From positions 127,783 to 191,782 of the forward strand of contig CAJTXP010000002.1 of the NCBI GenBank assembly GCA_910583615.1: a stretch of 64,000 nucleotides of DNA, in the 5' to 3' direction. Position numbers and translations under genes: made by a program. Position 1 is the stretch's first letter; every line of letters starts with the position of its first letter. The notes below the pieces were generated by a model that was given only the letters and a program-made list of their open reading frames with translations, had not been told where the DNA came from and did not search any database. This document shows, one piece after another, positions 53,154 through 61,790 of this stretch. This DNA is from an uncultured Lachnospiraceae bacterium (GTDB lineage Bacteria > Bacillota > Clostridia > Lachnospirales > Lachnospiraceae).

Positions 53154-53154
53154 T

Positions 53155-54390
53155 ATGCGCTTATTTCATTTGGAAGTAAAACGAATGATGAAGTCACGCC
53201 GTACTTTGGCATTGCTTGCTGTTGCACTTTTCATGTCTATCGTAATGGCATATCTGCCAATCAGTTTTGAATCGATTAACCGTCCGGGAGAAAATGGTGA
53301 AATCATGGAATTGGATGGTTTGTCTGCAATTCAGTTTAAGAAAGATTACTATGCAAAAACAGCAGGTGATATTACGCCGGAGAAGCTGGCCAAAGCCCTG
53401 CAGGTCTATCAATCGTGCGTAAAGGAATATGGCACGCTGGATGATGTGCCGCTGGACGTTTATATTGAACATATTATGGCAATCCGCCCTGTGCTGAAAG
53501 GATTAAGCGAAGCCTTTGCCGATCCGAAAACAGGCATCGGAGCAGAACTGATGGATATTGATCCGGACGAAGTGGAACAGTATTTTTATGAGAGATGCGC
53601 TTCTCATCTGGATCATGTTATGAACCTTGAGCAGAAAGAATATCCGACAGCCGGACAGTTTGCCGCAGAGGAATATGCAAAGCTGAAACAGCCGTTCTAT
53701 CTGTTTCCAGGTATGAGCAGAGATGCTTTTGACTATACAACCTTGTATATTTTCGTTTTAGCAATTCTTTGTACCGCGATTGCAGCTCCGATTTTTGCAA
53801 ATGAATATCAAACCGGGAGTGACAGTATTTTACGTTGTACCAAATACGGGCGCATGAAATTAGCTGTCACAAGGATTTTAGCAGCCAGCGGTATATTTAT
53901 AGTAATTTTTGCTTTGGGAATGTCCATTCATCTGTTCATCCTGAACCTTGCATTTGGCACAGATTGTCTGGAAACTTCTTTCCAAATGTTGTTTTCCGTT
54001 ATCAACCTGCCAAATATGAACCTGGGGCAGCTTCAGATTGTTCTGGCATTGGCTGGACTGATTTCCGTATTGGCAGTCATTAGCTGTACATTTTTCCTGT
54101 CTGCCAAATGTAAGGATTCATTAACAGTGCTGTTGATTTCCATGGTGATCTTGTTGTTGCCTGTATTCGCTTATGGGGTTTTAGGTGATACATGGATTGG
54201 GGGGATTCTGCCGTCCGCAGGCATTGGTATGAAAAATAATTTTCTTTATCAGCTCTGCGATTTTCATTTTCTGCATATTGGGGGAATGAGTTTTTGGACA
54301 CCCTATGTCATTCTCCTGTCGGCAGCGGTTGAAATTCCTGTCTTTCTGTTTTTGGCAGTTCATTCATATTGTAAGCATCAGGTCGTGTAG
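53155..54390 (+). CDS. ABC transporter permease
   Basis: 411 residues from ATG 53155, 1 nt after the ATPase stop; GGGGAGGG ends 8 nt upstream. Earlier in-frame codons lie inside the ATPase gene and are not starts. The first membrane helix is at about 18-38 (TLALLAVALFMSIVMAYLP), followed by a large extracytoplasmic region (about 40-200). A cluster of five helices runs from about 200 to the end (TLYIFVLAILCTAIAAPIFA, FIVIFALGMSIHLFIL, LLISMVILLLPVFAYGVL). This matches ABC-2 type exporter permeases tied to VanRS-like systems. The likely substrate is an antimicrobial peptide or lipid-targeting drug, unknown in detail. Confidence 0.85.
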   Translation: MRLFHLEVKRMMKSRRTLALLAVALFMSIVMAYLPISFESINRPGENGEIMELDGLSAIQFKKDYYAKTAGDITPEKLAKALQVYQSCVKEYGTLDDVPLDVYIEHIMAIRPVLKGLSEAFADPKTGIGAELMDIDPDEVEQYFYERCASHLDHVMNLEQKEYPTAGQFAAEEYAKLKQPFYLFPGMSRDAFDYTTLYIFVLAILCTAIAAPIFANEYQTGSDSILRCTKYGRMKLAVTRILAASGIFIVIFALGMSIHLFILNLAFGTDCLETSFQMLFSVINLPNMNLGQLQIVLALAGLISVLAVISCTFFLSAKCKDSLTVLLISMVILLLPVFAYGVLGDTWIGGILPSAGIGMKNNFLYQLCDFHFLHIGGMSFWTPYVILLSAAVEIPVFLFLAVHSYCKHQVV

Positions 54391-54409
54391 TGAGAGAAAT
54401 ATTCAACCC

Positions 54410-55702
54410 CTATTCATACCGCAGCGCCTCAATCGGGTTCATCTTCGCCGCCTTGTTCGCCGGATAATATCCGAAGAAGACGCCGATAAAGACGGAAAAG
54501 CTGACGGACAGCAGGATGCCCGGTACGGAAGGACTCACCGCATATCCCATGAGACTTGTGACCGCGGCCGCGATGCCGATGCCAAGGAGAATGCCGATGG
54601 CGCCTCCGATCAGGCAGATCACCACCGCCTCCATGATAAACTGAAGCCTTATGGAGCCGTTGGCCGCCCCCAGCGCCTTGCGCGTGCCGATCTCCCTGGT
54701 GCGCTCCGTGATGGAGACCAGCATAATGTTCATCACTCCGATCCCGCCCACCAGCAGGGAGATCCCGGCGATGGCGGCGATGGCCAGGGATACGGTGGAC
54801 AGCATCTCCGTCATGCTCTCGATGACCGATTCCATACTCATGGCATTGATCTCAAAGCTTTCGTTGCTGCCGTACCAGCGACGGTTCATATACTCCTGTA
54901 CCTCCTCCCCAAAATCCGACGCGCTTACACCGGAAGCCGTCAGGATCGTGAGCTGACTGTAACCCGAGGTGTTGTGGGTCTGATTTCTGGCGGCCTGAAG
55001 GGGCAGGTAAAGAGTCGTCTCCGTATCCTCATCCGAACTGCTGGAAAATCCCATATCGGACGCCTCGTATTCATAGACGCCCACAATCGTGTAACTGTAA
55101 TACCGGTCATCAAACAGCACATCCAGCGTCTTTCCGATGGCTCCGGAGTCGTCGTCTTCAAACATCTGTTCAACCAGCAGATCCGAAGCCAGCGCCACCT
55201 TTCTGCCTTCCTGCTGATCCCTTTCGGTGAGCAGACGGCCTGCCAGCAGTGTAAGGTCCGTATCTTCCAGACTGACCTCATTGACGCCCACCGCACTGAC
55301 GCAGGCATACAGGGCGCCCTGCCTGGCCGTCCCGCTGCCCACCGTCTCCTGCAGGGAAAATCCTTCGATCTCCTCCTCATAGCGGGAGGAAAGGTCGTAA
55401 AGCATCTCCTCCGTGATATAGTCCTCCTCCGTCGGCTGCGCCATCCGCGGTCCGAAGGAAAAGGTCATGCCGCTGTCCGTCGTCTCCGTGGCAGAACTCT
55501 TCTGCCTCACTCCCATGGTGATATTGTTGGCGCCCATGGAAGCCATGGAGTCGGTCACGGAACTGCTGATGGAATCGCCCAGGGTCATGATCGCGATGAC
55601 GGACGCGATCCCGATGATGATCCCCAGCATGGTCAGGAGGGAACGCATCTTATTGGCCCGCAGGCTGTGAAAGGCCAGCAGAATATTTTCCCATACTAAC
55701 AA
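54410..55702 (-). CDS. MacB-type ABC transporter permease
   Basis: 430 residues. The start is TTG 55702: AAGGAGGGG sits the right distance upstream and the codon overlaps the end of the ATPase gene. The N-terminal MacB_PCD domain follows a first membrane helix (MLGIIIGIASVIAIMTLG). The large extracytoplasmic part spans about 45-300. Three C-terminal helices form the FtsX domain (AIAAIAGISLLVGGIGVMNIMLVSI, with TRKALGAANGSI next to it). MacB-type pumps use ATP to drive the external adaptor rather than a central channel. Last gene of a five-gene operon with its own two-component system. Confidence 0.92.
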   Translation of the reverse strand: MLVWENILLAFHSLRANKMRSLLTMLGIIIGIASVIAIMTLGDSISSSVTDSMASMGANNITMGVRQKSSATETTDSGMTFSFGPRMAQPTEEDYITEEMLYDLSSRYEEEIEGFSLQETVGSGTARQGALYACVSAVGVNEVSLEDTDLTLLAGRLLTERDQQEGRKVALASDLLVEQMFEDDDSGAIGKTLDVLFDDRYYSYTIVGVYEYEASDMGFSSSSDEDTETTLYLPLQAARNQTHNTSGYSQLTILTASGVSASDFGEEVQEYMNRRWYGSNESFEINAMSMESVIESMTEMLSTVSLAIAAIAGISLLVGGIGVMNIMLVSITERTREIGTRKALGAANGSIRLQFIMEAVVICLIGGAIGILLGIGIAAAVTSLMGYAVSPSVPGILLSVSFSVFIGVFFGYYPANKAAKMNPIEALRYE

Positions 55703-56400
55703 CCGTTTCCCCTCCTTTCTTCCACGACCTCCCCGTCCTTCAGCGTCACGATCCGCCCGGTCTCCTCCGCCAGCTCCTGGGAATGGGTGATGAGGACGAT
55801 GGTCTTTTTCTGTTCCTGATTCAGCCTGTGGAAAATATCCATGATCATCCGCCCGGTCCGGGAATCCAGCGCCCCGGTGGGCTCGTCGGCCAGGATGATG
55901 GACGGATCGTTTGCCATGGCCCGGGCAATGGCGACCCGCTGCTTCTGCCCTCCGGACAGTTCATCCGGATTGTGGTCAAAACGGCTCTCCATTCCCACCA
56001 TCTCAAGCAGTTCCTTTCCTCTCTCGCTGCGCTCTCTTTTTCCCAGCCCTGCATAGAGCATGGGAAGCTCTACATTTTTCAGAGCGCTGGTCCGTCCGAT
56101 CAGATTGTAGGTCTGAAATACAAAACCGATCTTCTGGTTCCGGATCAGCGACAGCTCCCGGTCCTTTGCGCGGGCGACATCCACGCCGTCCAGCGTATAG
56201 TTCCCTTCCGTGGGCCGGTCCAGCACTCCTATAATATTCATCATCGTGGTCTTCCCGGAGCCGGAAGCTCCTACGATGGAGACAAATTCTCCCTCATGGA
56301 CCTGCAGGTCGATGCCGTGGAGGATCTCCAGTTCATTGGGCATTCCCACATAGAACCGTTTTATGATTCCCTTCAGGTCGATGACCGTTTTTGACTTCAT
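55696..56400 (-). CDS. MacB-type ABC transporter ATP-binding protein
   Basis: 234 residues. Walker A is SIVGASGSGKTTMMNIIGVLD, Q-loop IGFVFQTYNLIGRTS, signature ELSGGQKQRVAIARAM, Walker B SIILADEPTGALDSRTG, and H-loop VLITHSQELAE. This is the LolD/MacB subgroup of short ATPases that pair with FtsX-type permeases. It lies between the adaptor and the permease genes and overlaps the latter by 7 nt. Confidence 0.95.
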   Translation of the reverse strand: MKSKTVIDLKGIIKRFYVGMPNELEILHGIDLQVHEGEFVSIVGASGSGKTTMMNIIGVLDRPTEGNYTLDGVDVARAKDRELSLIRNQKIGFVFQTYNLIGRTSALKNVELPMLYAGLGKRERSERGKELLEMVGMESRFDHNPDELSGGQKQRVAIARAMANDPSIILADEPTGALDSRTGRMIMDIFHRLNQEQKKTIVLITHSQELAEETGRIVTLKDGEVVEERRGNGC

Positions 56401-56417
56401 AAACTACCTCCTCCGTC

Positions 56418-57995
56418 TTAAAAGCCGCCTCCGGGACCTCCGCCAGGCATTCCTCCGCCCGGACCTCCGACGGAACTTCCTCCCATGCCGCCGGGCATCG
56501 GAAACGACGATTCACCTTCCGGAAGCTCTCCGCCGGAGGCAGCGCCGGTCATGGGATTCGTATAGCAGACCATCATGCCTTCCTCCAGCCCCTCACCGGA
56601 CACCTCCACATAATAGTCCCCCTGCATACCAACGGTCACCGGAACTTCCGTCCGCTCTCCGTTCTGATCCACCGTCACCGAAGCATTTCCTTCCTCATCG
56701 GTCGTCACGCAGTCGTAGGGCACGGTCAGCACGTCATAGACCGCATCCAGCACGATACTGGCCTTTGCCGTCATACCGATCCGAAGATCCGTATTGACCT
56801 CATTCAGCGCGATCTCCACCCCGTAGGAAGAGCTCCCCATGCTGGACTCCGTCACCGTCGGCGACACAAAAGAAACCGTCGCCGGAAGCTCCTCATCGCC
56901 CAGCGCTTCCACGATGACTGCCGCCGACATATCTTTGGCAATGCTGCTGATGTCATACTCATCCACACTGGCCGACACGATGAAATGTTCCTGATCCGCC
57001 ACGCTGAACAGGACATTTCCCTCTCCCTGATACGTATCTCCTTCCGCCGCATGCATGGCCGTGATCACGCCGGAGATCGGCACCGTCACCGTGCAGCTTC
57101 GGATCTGTTCTTCATAGTTTTCAATGGTCTTCTGGCTGCTGTCGTTGGAATAGGCGTGCTCCATCTGCGCCTGCTCCAGAGAATCCGCCGCGCTGGTGAC
57201 ATTCCGGTCGTTCTTTCTGGAGGCGTCCGCCAGATTTTCCGAGGCCTTCTCGTAGGCCTCCGTCGCTTTCTCCTCCGCTTCCGCAGCCGCGTTGTACGCC
57301 TGGTGCCTGGACGTATATTCCGCCTGAGCTTCTGATACCGCCCGCTCCGCAGCCGCAACCGCATCCTGATACGCCTGAGACTCCGCCCCGCCTTCATACT
57401 GCTCCGGAAGGATGGCCGCCAGCGCCTCCTTCGCCTCTCCCAGCCGCTCTTCCTGTCTCTTGAGCGAGTCAGCGGTCTCATTCACATCCGCTCCGGCCTC
57501 CTGCAGCGCTTCTTTGGCGTCCGCCTCCTCCCTGACGGCGGTCTCATACTCATCCGTGCCGTCCTCCACCGCCTCCGAGTAGCTTCTGGAAGCCGTCTCA
57601 ATGGATTTATTTTCCTTATATTCACTTAGAGCCTGACTGTTCCGGGCCTGTGAAAGGCTCCGCTCCAGATCCGACGAGTCCAGGACTACGATCACGTCTC
57701 CCGCATTCACGTAGTCTCCCTCCTCATAATTGACCTGCAGCACCTTGACGTCCTTTGCGCTGGCCGATACGTCCCGGGCATCCGCGCTGGCGATCGTCCC
57801 GGTCACGCTGATGGACTCGATCAGATTCTGGCGGACCGCCCGGACCGTCTCCACCGTATTCATGGCTTCCCGCACCGCCTGCGCGTTCCTGCGCAGCCGG
57901 ATCATACGATATCCGATAAAAACCGCGGCGGCCGCGATCACCAGAACTGCCGCCGGCAGCCATCTGTTCTTTCCTTTTAATAATGCCGTCTTCAT
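56418..57995 (-). CDS. MacA-type (HlyD/RND) efflux adaptor
   Basis: 525 residues. An N-terminal membrane helix (about 12-29, AAVLVIAAAAVFIGYRMI) anchors it. The lipoyl half-motif VNYEEGDYVNAGDVIVVLDSSD is followed by a long coiled coil (about 130-290) and the second lipoyl half (CTVTVPISGVITAMHAAEGDTYQGE). Beta-barrel and membrane-proximal domains then follow (VTVGMQGDYYVEVSGEGLEEGM). The tail is Gly/Met-rich (GGPGGGMPGGGPGGGF), a common end of Gram-positive adaptors. It works outside the membrane with the MacB-type ATPase and permease encoded next. Confidence 0.93.
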   Translation of the reverse strand: MKTALLKGKNRWLPAAVLVIAAAAVFIGYRMIRLRRNAQAVREAMNTVETVRAVRQNLIESISVTGTIASADARDVSASAKDVKVLQVNYEEGDYVNAGDVIVVLDSSDLERSLSQARNSQALSEYKENKSIETASRSYSEAVEDGTDEYETAVREEADAKEALQEAGADVNETADSLKRQEERLGEAKEALAAILPEQYEGGAESQAYQDAVAAAERAVSEAQAEYTSRHQAYNAAAEAEEKATEAYEKASENLADASRKNDRNVTSAADSLEQAQMEHAYSNDSSQKTIENYEEQIRSCTVTVPISGVITAMHAAEGDTYQGEGNVLFSVADQEHFIVSASVDEYDISSIAKDMSAAVIVEALGDEELPATVSFVSPTVTESSMGSSSYGVEIALNEVNTDLRIGMTAKASIVLDAVYDVLTVPYDCVTTDEEGNASVTVDQNGERTEVPVTVGMQGDYYVEVSGEGLEEGMMVCYTNPMTGAASGGELPEGESSFPMPGGMGGSSVGGPGGGMPGGGPGGGF

Positions 57996-58035
57996 ATTCC
58001 GGTCTCCTTCTAAAGAAACTTTTTATAAAAACATT

Positions 58036-59265
58036 TTAAAAAATCGCTTTGAAAACGATGATCCTGCCGTCTCTGCTTTCCGCCGTGATCTTCCCTCCAT
58101 GGGCCTCTGCGATGGCTCTGGCCATGGACAGGCCGATCCCCGTCCCGCCGGCGTCCGCAGAGCGGGCTTCATCCGGGCGGTAGAACCGGTCAAACAGGCG
58201 GTTCAGATCCGGAATTTTCTCTACGTCGCACGGATTGGACACCATAAGATGAATCCGGTTATGCCTGCGGAAGACTTCCAGACGGATCTCGCCGCCCTCC
58301 GCCCCATAACGGACCGCATTGTCCAGCAGGATCGACAGCAGGCGCTGGATCGCAGCCCGGTCTCCCGTAAATTTCAGATTTTCCTCAATCTGCTGCGTGC
58401 AGATCTTCCCCTTTGCCTGAGCCGCTGCTCCAAAAGCCTCCGCCGTCTCCCAGGCCGCATCGCTTATGGAGAACTCCGCCTTCTCAGGAAACGGCACCTC
58501 CTCATCCAGCCTTGACAGCGCCACCAGGTCGCTGACCAGCCGCGTCATCCTGGCCGTCTGCTTCTTGATATTTTCAACCCATTCATCCCCCTCCAGCTCC
58601 ATCTCGAGGATATCCGCGCTGGTGGAGATCGACGTAAGGGGCGTCTTCAGTTCATGCCCGGCGTCGGTGATAAACCGCTTCTGCCGTTCCATATTTCGAA
58701 GATAAGGACGGATCGCCCTGCCGGAAAAGAACACGGTCAGCGCCAGGACAACGCAGAAGCTGAGAAGCGCCGTCACGACGGATACCCAGAGCAGCGACCG
58801 GATCAGGCGCTGCTCGCGGAATACATTTAAAAAGATGATCGTAACCCCGGCGTCCTCCTGCCTTACCATATAGCGGTAGTCCTTCCAGTAACCCTTTTCC
58901 CAGTGCCCGGACAGGATCCGCTCCGCCTCCTGCCGGATCTCTTCCTGATCCACCGAAGAGATATGTTCATGGAAAATGTCCATGAGCTGTCCTTCCCCGT
59001 TGCAGTGCACGATAAAAAAACGCGTCGTAAAGTCCGCCTCCGGACCATCTGCCCAGGGCATATCGGAGATCATCGGCGGCTCGCCTCCGGGCGGCCTGGA
59101 TTCCCTGATCTGTTCATATTCCATAATCCCGGCCAGCATGTCATCCTGCCGGTCCACCGTCACTTTATAATTGAGCGCGTTGATCCCGGCCACCAGCATG
59201 AGCATCACGATCCCAAAAGCCGCCATCGCCGAGAGAATAAATCGTTCCCTTAGTTTTCTCAGCAT
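58036..59265 (-). CDS. Sensor histidine kinase of the MacAB-type operon
   Basis: 409 residues from ATG 59265 (GGAGG 7 nt upstream); the longer frame would need a TTG start. One membrane helix at about 10-30 and another at about 157-179 enclose an outer sensor domain. The H-box is DAGHELKTPLTSISTSADIL, N-box LLDNAVRYGAEGG, and G-box GGTGIGLSMARAIAEAHGG. Its start overlaps the regulator gene by 7 nt. It probably senses the pump's substrate or membrane damage. Confidence 0.93.
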   Translation of the reverse strand: MLRKLRERFILSAMAAFGIVMLMLVAGINALNYKVTVDRQDDMLAGIMEYEQIRESRPPGGEPPMISDMPWADGPEADFTTRFFIVHCNGEGQLMDIFHEHISSVDQEEIRQEAERILSGHWEKGYWKDYRYMVRQEDAGVTIIFLNVFREQRLIRSLLWVSVVTALLSFCVVLALTVFFSGRAIRPYLRNMERQKRFITDAGHELKTPLTSISTSADILEMELEGDEWVENIKKQTARMTRLVSDLVALSRLDEEVPFPEKAEFSISDAAWETAEAFGAAAQAKGKICTQQIEENLKFTGDRAAIQRLLSILLDNAVRYGAEGGEIRLEVFRRHNRIHLMVSNPCDVEKIPDLNRLFDRFYRPDEARSADAGGTGIGLSMARAIAEAHGGKITAESRDGRIIVFKAIF

Positions 59266-59936
59266 GTCTGTTCCTCCAGACAATAGCCCGCTCCCCGGAC
59301 GGTCCGGATCTCAATATTGCCGTCCAGCTGCTTTAATTTCCTGCGCAGGAAGCCGATGTAGGTCCACACCACATCTACGCCCGCCTCGGAATCTCTCCCC
59401 CAGATCCGGTCCATCAGATGTTCTGTGGAAAAGACCAGGCGGGGATGCCGGAAAAACAGCTCCATCAGCTGATATTCTTTATTGTTGAGCCGCACGGAAG
59501 CAGTATCGGTCAAAAGCTCATAACAGCTGCAGTCCAGCCGTACATTGCCGAAAGACAGGACCGTATTGACATAACCGGCGTTTCTGCGGACCAGCGCCCG
59601 GACCCTCGCGACAAACTCCCGGGTGGAAAATGGCTTGGGAAGATAGTCGTCCGCTCCGGCTTCCAGACCCTCCACCCGGTCCTCGATCTCCCCTTTGGCC
59701 GTGAGCATCATGACAGGAACGCCGGAACCCTCTTTCCGGATCTTCCTTAATACTTCCAGGCCGCTTAACTTCGGCATCATGATGTCCAGCACCACCGCGT
59801 CATACTCCGCCGTATGAAAATAATCCAGCGCGTTCCTTCCGTTATGTACCACATCCACCGAAAATTTATGTTTTTCCAGCAGAAATTTCAGGCCTTTGGC
59901 CAGCTCCGCCTCATCTTCCGCGATCAGAATACGCAT
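59259..59936 (-). CDS. OmpR-type response regulator of the MacAB-type operon
   Basis: 225 residues from ATG 59936 (GGAGGGAG upstream); an ATG at 59954 precedes that site and is rejected. The receiver domain is MRILIAEDEAELAKGLKFLL with phospho-acceptor in AVVLDIMMPKLSG. Winged helix: VRLNNKEYQLMELFFRHPRLVFS and VWTYIGFLRRKLKQLDGNIEIRTVRGAGYCL. First gene of the operon regulator-kinase-adaptor-ATPase-permease, which it probably controls. Confidence 0.94.
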   Translation of the reverse strand: MRILIAEDEAELAKGLKFLLEKHKFSVDVVHNGRNALDYFHTAEYDAVVLDIMMPKLSGLEVLRKIRKEGSGVPVMMLTAKGEIEDRVEGLEAGADDYLPKPFSTREFVARVRALVRRNAGYVNTVLSFGNVRLDCSCYELLTDTASVRLNNKEYQLMELFFRHPRLVFSTEHLMDRIWGRDSEAGVDVVWTYIGFLRRKLKQLDGNIEIRTVRGAGYCLEEQTC

Positions 59937-60013
59937 TCTCTTCTCTCCCTCCATGAACTGTTTTGTCCATTATAATACATACCGACGGAATCTGTCCGGG
60001 AAAATCACTTTCC

Positions 60014-60316
60014 TCACACGCTCCGGTCCACACGCACGGCTGACGGATATGTCTGCCCTTTTACGGACCATGCCAGCGCCGGGTCGTCCTCCACCGTCTC
60101 ATAGACGCCCTTCCCGTGTTTCCGGCGGATCTGTGTAAGCGCCTGATCTCCTCCCTGAAAATCAACCTGATCCAGATCTGCCTCTTTTTCCTCTGTGTTT
60201 GCTTCCTGTAAAACAGCTTCCTCGCCATCTGGTTCCTCCGGCTGCATTTCCGGACTCCTCTCATACTGCATGCTCCGCATCCAGGCGATCGTGTTCATGA
60301 TGTTGTCAATCTCCAT
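60014..60316 (-). CDS. Small acidic protein of unknown function
   Basis: 100 residues after GGAGGACAGT. It is Glu/Asp-rich in the middle (PEEPDGEEAVLQEANTEEKEADLD) and has a more ordered end (ALTQIRRKHGKGVYETVEDDPALAW). No signal peptide or known domain. The ribosome site and composition support a real gene; it lies between the export operon and the haemerythrin gene. Confidence 0.5.
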   Translation of the reverse strand: MEIDNIMNTIAWMRSMQYERSPEMQPEEPDGEEAVLQEANTEEKEADLDQVDFQGGDQALTQIRRKHGKGVYETVEDDPALAWSVKGQTYPSAVRVDRSV

Positions 60317-60433
60317 ACTGTCCTCCGCTGCTGCTGACTGTTGTCTTCTGAGTTAACATTTCCAAACATAATGCCATTATAGAAGCGTCTCCTGAAATGT
60401 ACCTGAAAGAAACCGTTTTTCTTTTTCCCATAA

Positions 60434-60467
60434 AAAAAGGGAACCATTCCGTCATGGTTCCCTTTTT
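60434..60467. terminator. Bidirectional terminator
   Basis: A perfect 14-bp stem (AAAAAGGGAACCAT / ATGGTTCCCTTTTT) with loop TCCGTC and T-runs on both strands. It ends the haemerythrin gene read on the minus strand. Confidence 0.85.
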
Positions 60468-60496
60468 GCAGATACAGTTTCCTCTGTATGTATTTT

Positions 60497-61372
60497 CTAC
60501 CGCTTCTCCCTCCAGCTCCGGTAGCAGAACACCAGCGCCCCGGACCGGGTGCCGAACAAAAGGCTGCAGGGACAGCCTTTCATGAACTCCTTCCGGAACT
60601 GATCCCGGTCCAGCAGGTTTTCCATGCCGAATTCCGGTTCCGTCTCTACTTTAAACAACCGTCCCATTTTCTCAAAAAGCTGTTTAAACACATGCAGAAT
60701 ATCGCTTTCTGTCATCTCTCTTTTCCGGAGGCCTGGAATCCTTTCGATCCCTCTCAGGAACAGAATATCTTCCACTCCCAGGAGAAGCTGAAGCATGACT
60801 CCGCCCCCCATATCGTAATACTGGCAGCAATAGTACCCGTTCCCGATATTCTGCCCTTTATAATCTGTACTGACCAGCTTTGTCTCTGCCTGAAGAACAT
60901 CCTGTACGGTTCGGTTAACCGTCCGCGATATAATGTCAATCTGCGAAGAACGATCCCTTTTTTTCTGACGGACGGCCTTTCCCACAATCGCCTGATCTTC
61001 CAGCATAATATGCTCTGTCAGCCAGTTGCCCATAATTCCCACAAAGCGCTGAATCGCCGATGAGGAATAATTGGACAGTTCCAGATCCCTTTTCAGGGAA
61101 ACCAGCGTCTTGTTCCTGAAATTGTCATGAAGCCGCTTGTGCTCCGCGTACCCGCTGTACCGGATGGAACGCATATATGCCTCTTCTTCTGAAAAATGTG
61201 TCATGGTATAGGCTTCCAGATACTTGATTCCTTCTCCATATGCCGCCTGATTGACTGACGCATCCTGAGAAATTTCAAACAGTTTGTTTGTGATCCGAAA
61301 AAGCTTGGCGTGCGCTTTGTCGACTACTTCCACGCCAATTTTATATTTATCATCCCATACGATCTTTTCCAT
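60497..61372 (-). CDS. Bacteriohaemerythrin fused to a CheX-like domain
   Basis: 291 residues after AGGAGG. Residues about 1-140 are a haemerythrin four-helix bundle with the di-iron ligands in order: IGVEVVDKAHAKLFRI (His), THFSEEEAYMRSI (His and Glu), YAEHKRLHDNF (two His), and WLTEHIMLEDQAI (His, Asp). Such domains bind oxygen reversibly; in anaerobes they serve as oxygen or redox sensors. The C-terminal half (about 165-291) is a separate alpha/beta domain with GGGVMLQLLLGVEDILF and TESDILHVFKQLFEKMGRL, which resembles the CheX/CheC phosphatase-type fold, as an inference. The fusion suggests an oxygen signal coupled to an effector. Confidence 0.82.
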   Translation of the reverse strand: MEKIVWDDKYKIGVEVVDKAHAKLFRITNKLFEISQDASVNQAAYGEGIKYLEAYTMTHFSEEEAYMRSIRYSGYAEHKRLHDNFRNKTLVSLKRDLELSNYSSSAIQRFVGIMGNWLTEHIMLEDQAIVGKAVRQKKRDRSSQIDIISRTVNRTVQDVLQAETKLVSTDYKGQNIGNGYYCCQYYDMGGGVMLQLLLGVEDILFLRGIERIPGLRKREMTESDILHVFKQLFEKMGRLFKVETEPEFGMENLLDRDQFRKEFMKGCPCSLLFGTRSGALVFCYRSWREKR

Positions 61373-61490
61373 AAAAGAATACCGCCTCCTGATGTATGTT
61401 TTTATCCTGATAACAATTATAAATTCTCTTTCTGTTTTTGTCTACTTCCGTCCTGAAAAAATCTACCAAAAGAGTAATAACTTTACACCA

Positions 61491-61514
61491 AAATACCGTC
61501 ATGAATATTTACAA
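61491..61514. repeat. 24-bp imperfect direct repeat, copy 1
   Basis: 22 of 24 positions match 61682-61705 (AAATACCG...TGAATATTTACAA). This copy begins exactly where the ArdC-like coding sequence breaks off. Confidence 0.75.
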
Positions 61515-61652
61515 AAAACTGTAATTATGGAATTTTGACATGGTGGAGAGATAGCTTTTGTATTTCCCGCTCTCAAAAAGTTCCTTTAAGCCTTCCTCCA
61601 GCTTGTCAGTAATCTCCTTTACTTTCTGCTTTTCTGTTTTTGCATCTGCCAT
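61509..61652 (-). pseudogene. ArdC-like antirestriction protein, N-terminal fragment
   Basis: ATG 61652 with AAAGGAAATCG upstream. The 47 residues (MADAKTEKQKVKEITDKLEE, then LKELFESGKYKSYLSTMSK and FHNYSF) are the opening of the ArdC/DUF1738 N-terminal ssDNA-binding domain. The continuation, which in full-length members is several hundred residues with a zinc metallopeptidase domain, is cut off at 61514. The family is typical of integrative and conjugative elements, where it blocks host restriction. Relic. Confidence 0.72.
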
Positions 61653-61681
61653 ATTCGATTTCCTTTCTTTTTTCCACACAA

Positions 61682-61705
61682 AAATACCGCCCTGAATATT
61701 TACAA
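61682..61705. repeat. 24-bp imperfect direct repeat, copy 2
   Basis: Second copy of the 61491-61514 repeat. On the minus strand it forms the 3' half of a terminator-like hairpin (ATACCGTC ... GGCGGTAT, then T-run), upstream of the ArdC fragment. Confidence 0.7.
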
Positions 61706-61727
61706 GACGGTATCTCCAAAATAAAAA

Positions 61728-61758
61728 GTGCATGATATTGATTTTTTCTATCATGCAC
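61728..61758 (-). terminator. Terminator of the GNAT toxin gene
   Basis: On the minus strand GTGCATGATA pairs with TATCATGCAC (10 bp, perfect) and is followed by TTTTTATTTT. Confidence 0.85.
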
Positions 61759-61790
61759 CTAAAGTTATCGCTACTATGAAATTTTAACGT

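Noticed and set aside
50319..54390. Vancomycin-resistance locus
   Set aside because: The kinase and regulator are only VanRS-like. There are no vanHAX-type genes; the linked genes are an ABC exporter.
54305..55699. 464-codon plus-strand frame over the MacB-type permease
   Set aside because: Antisense shadow. The permease has clear family motifs and a supported TTG start.
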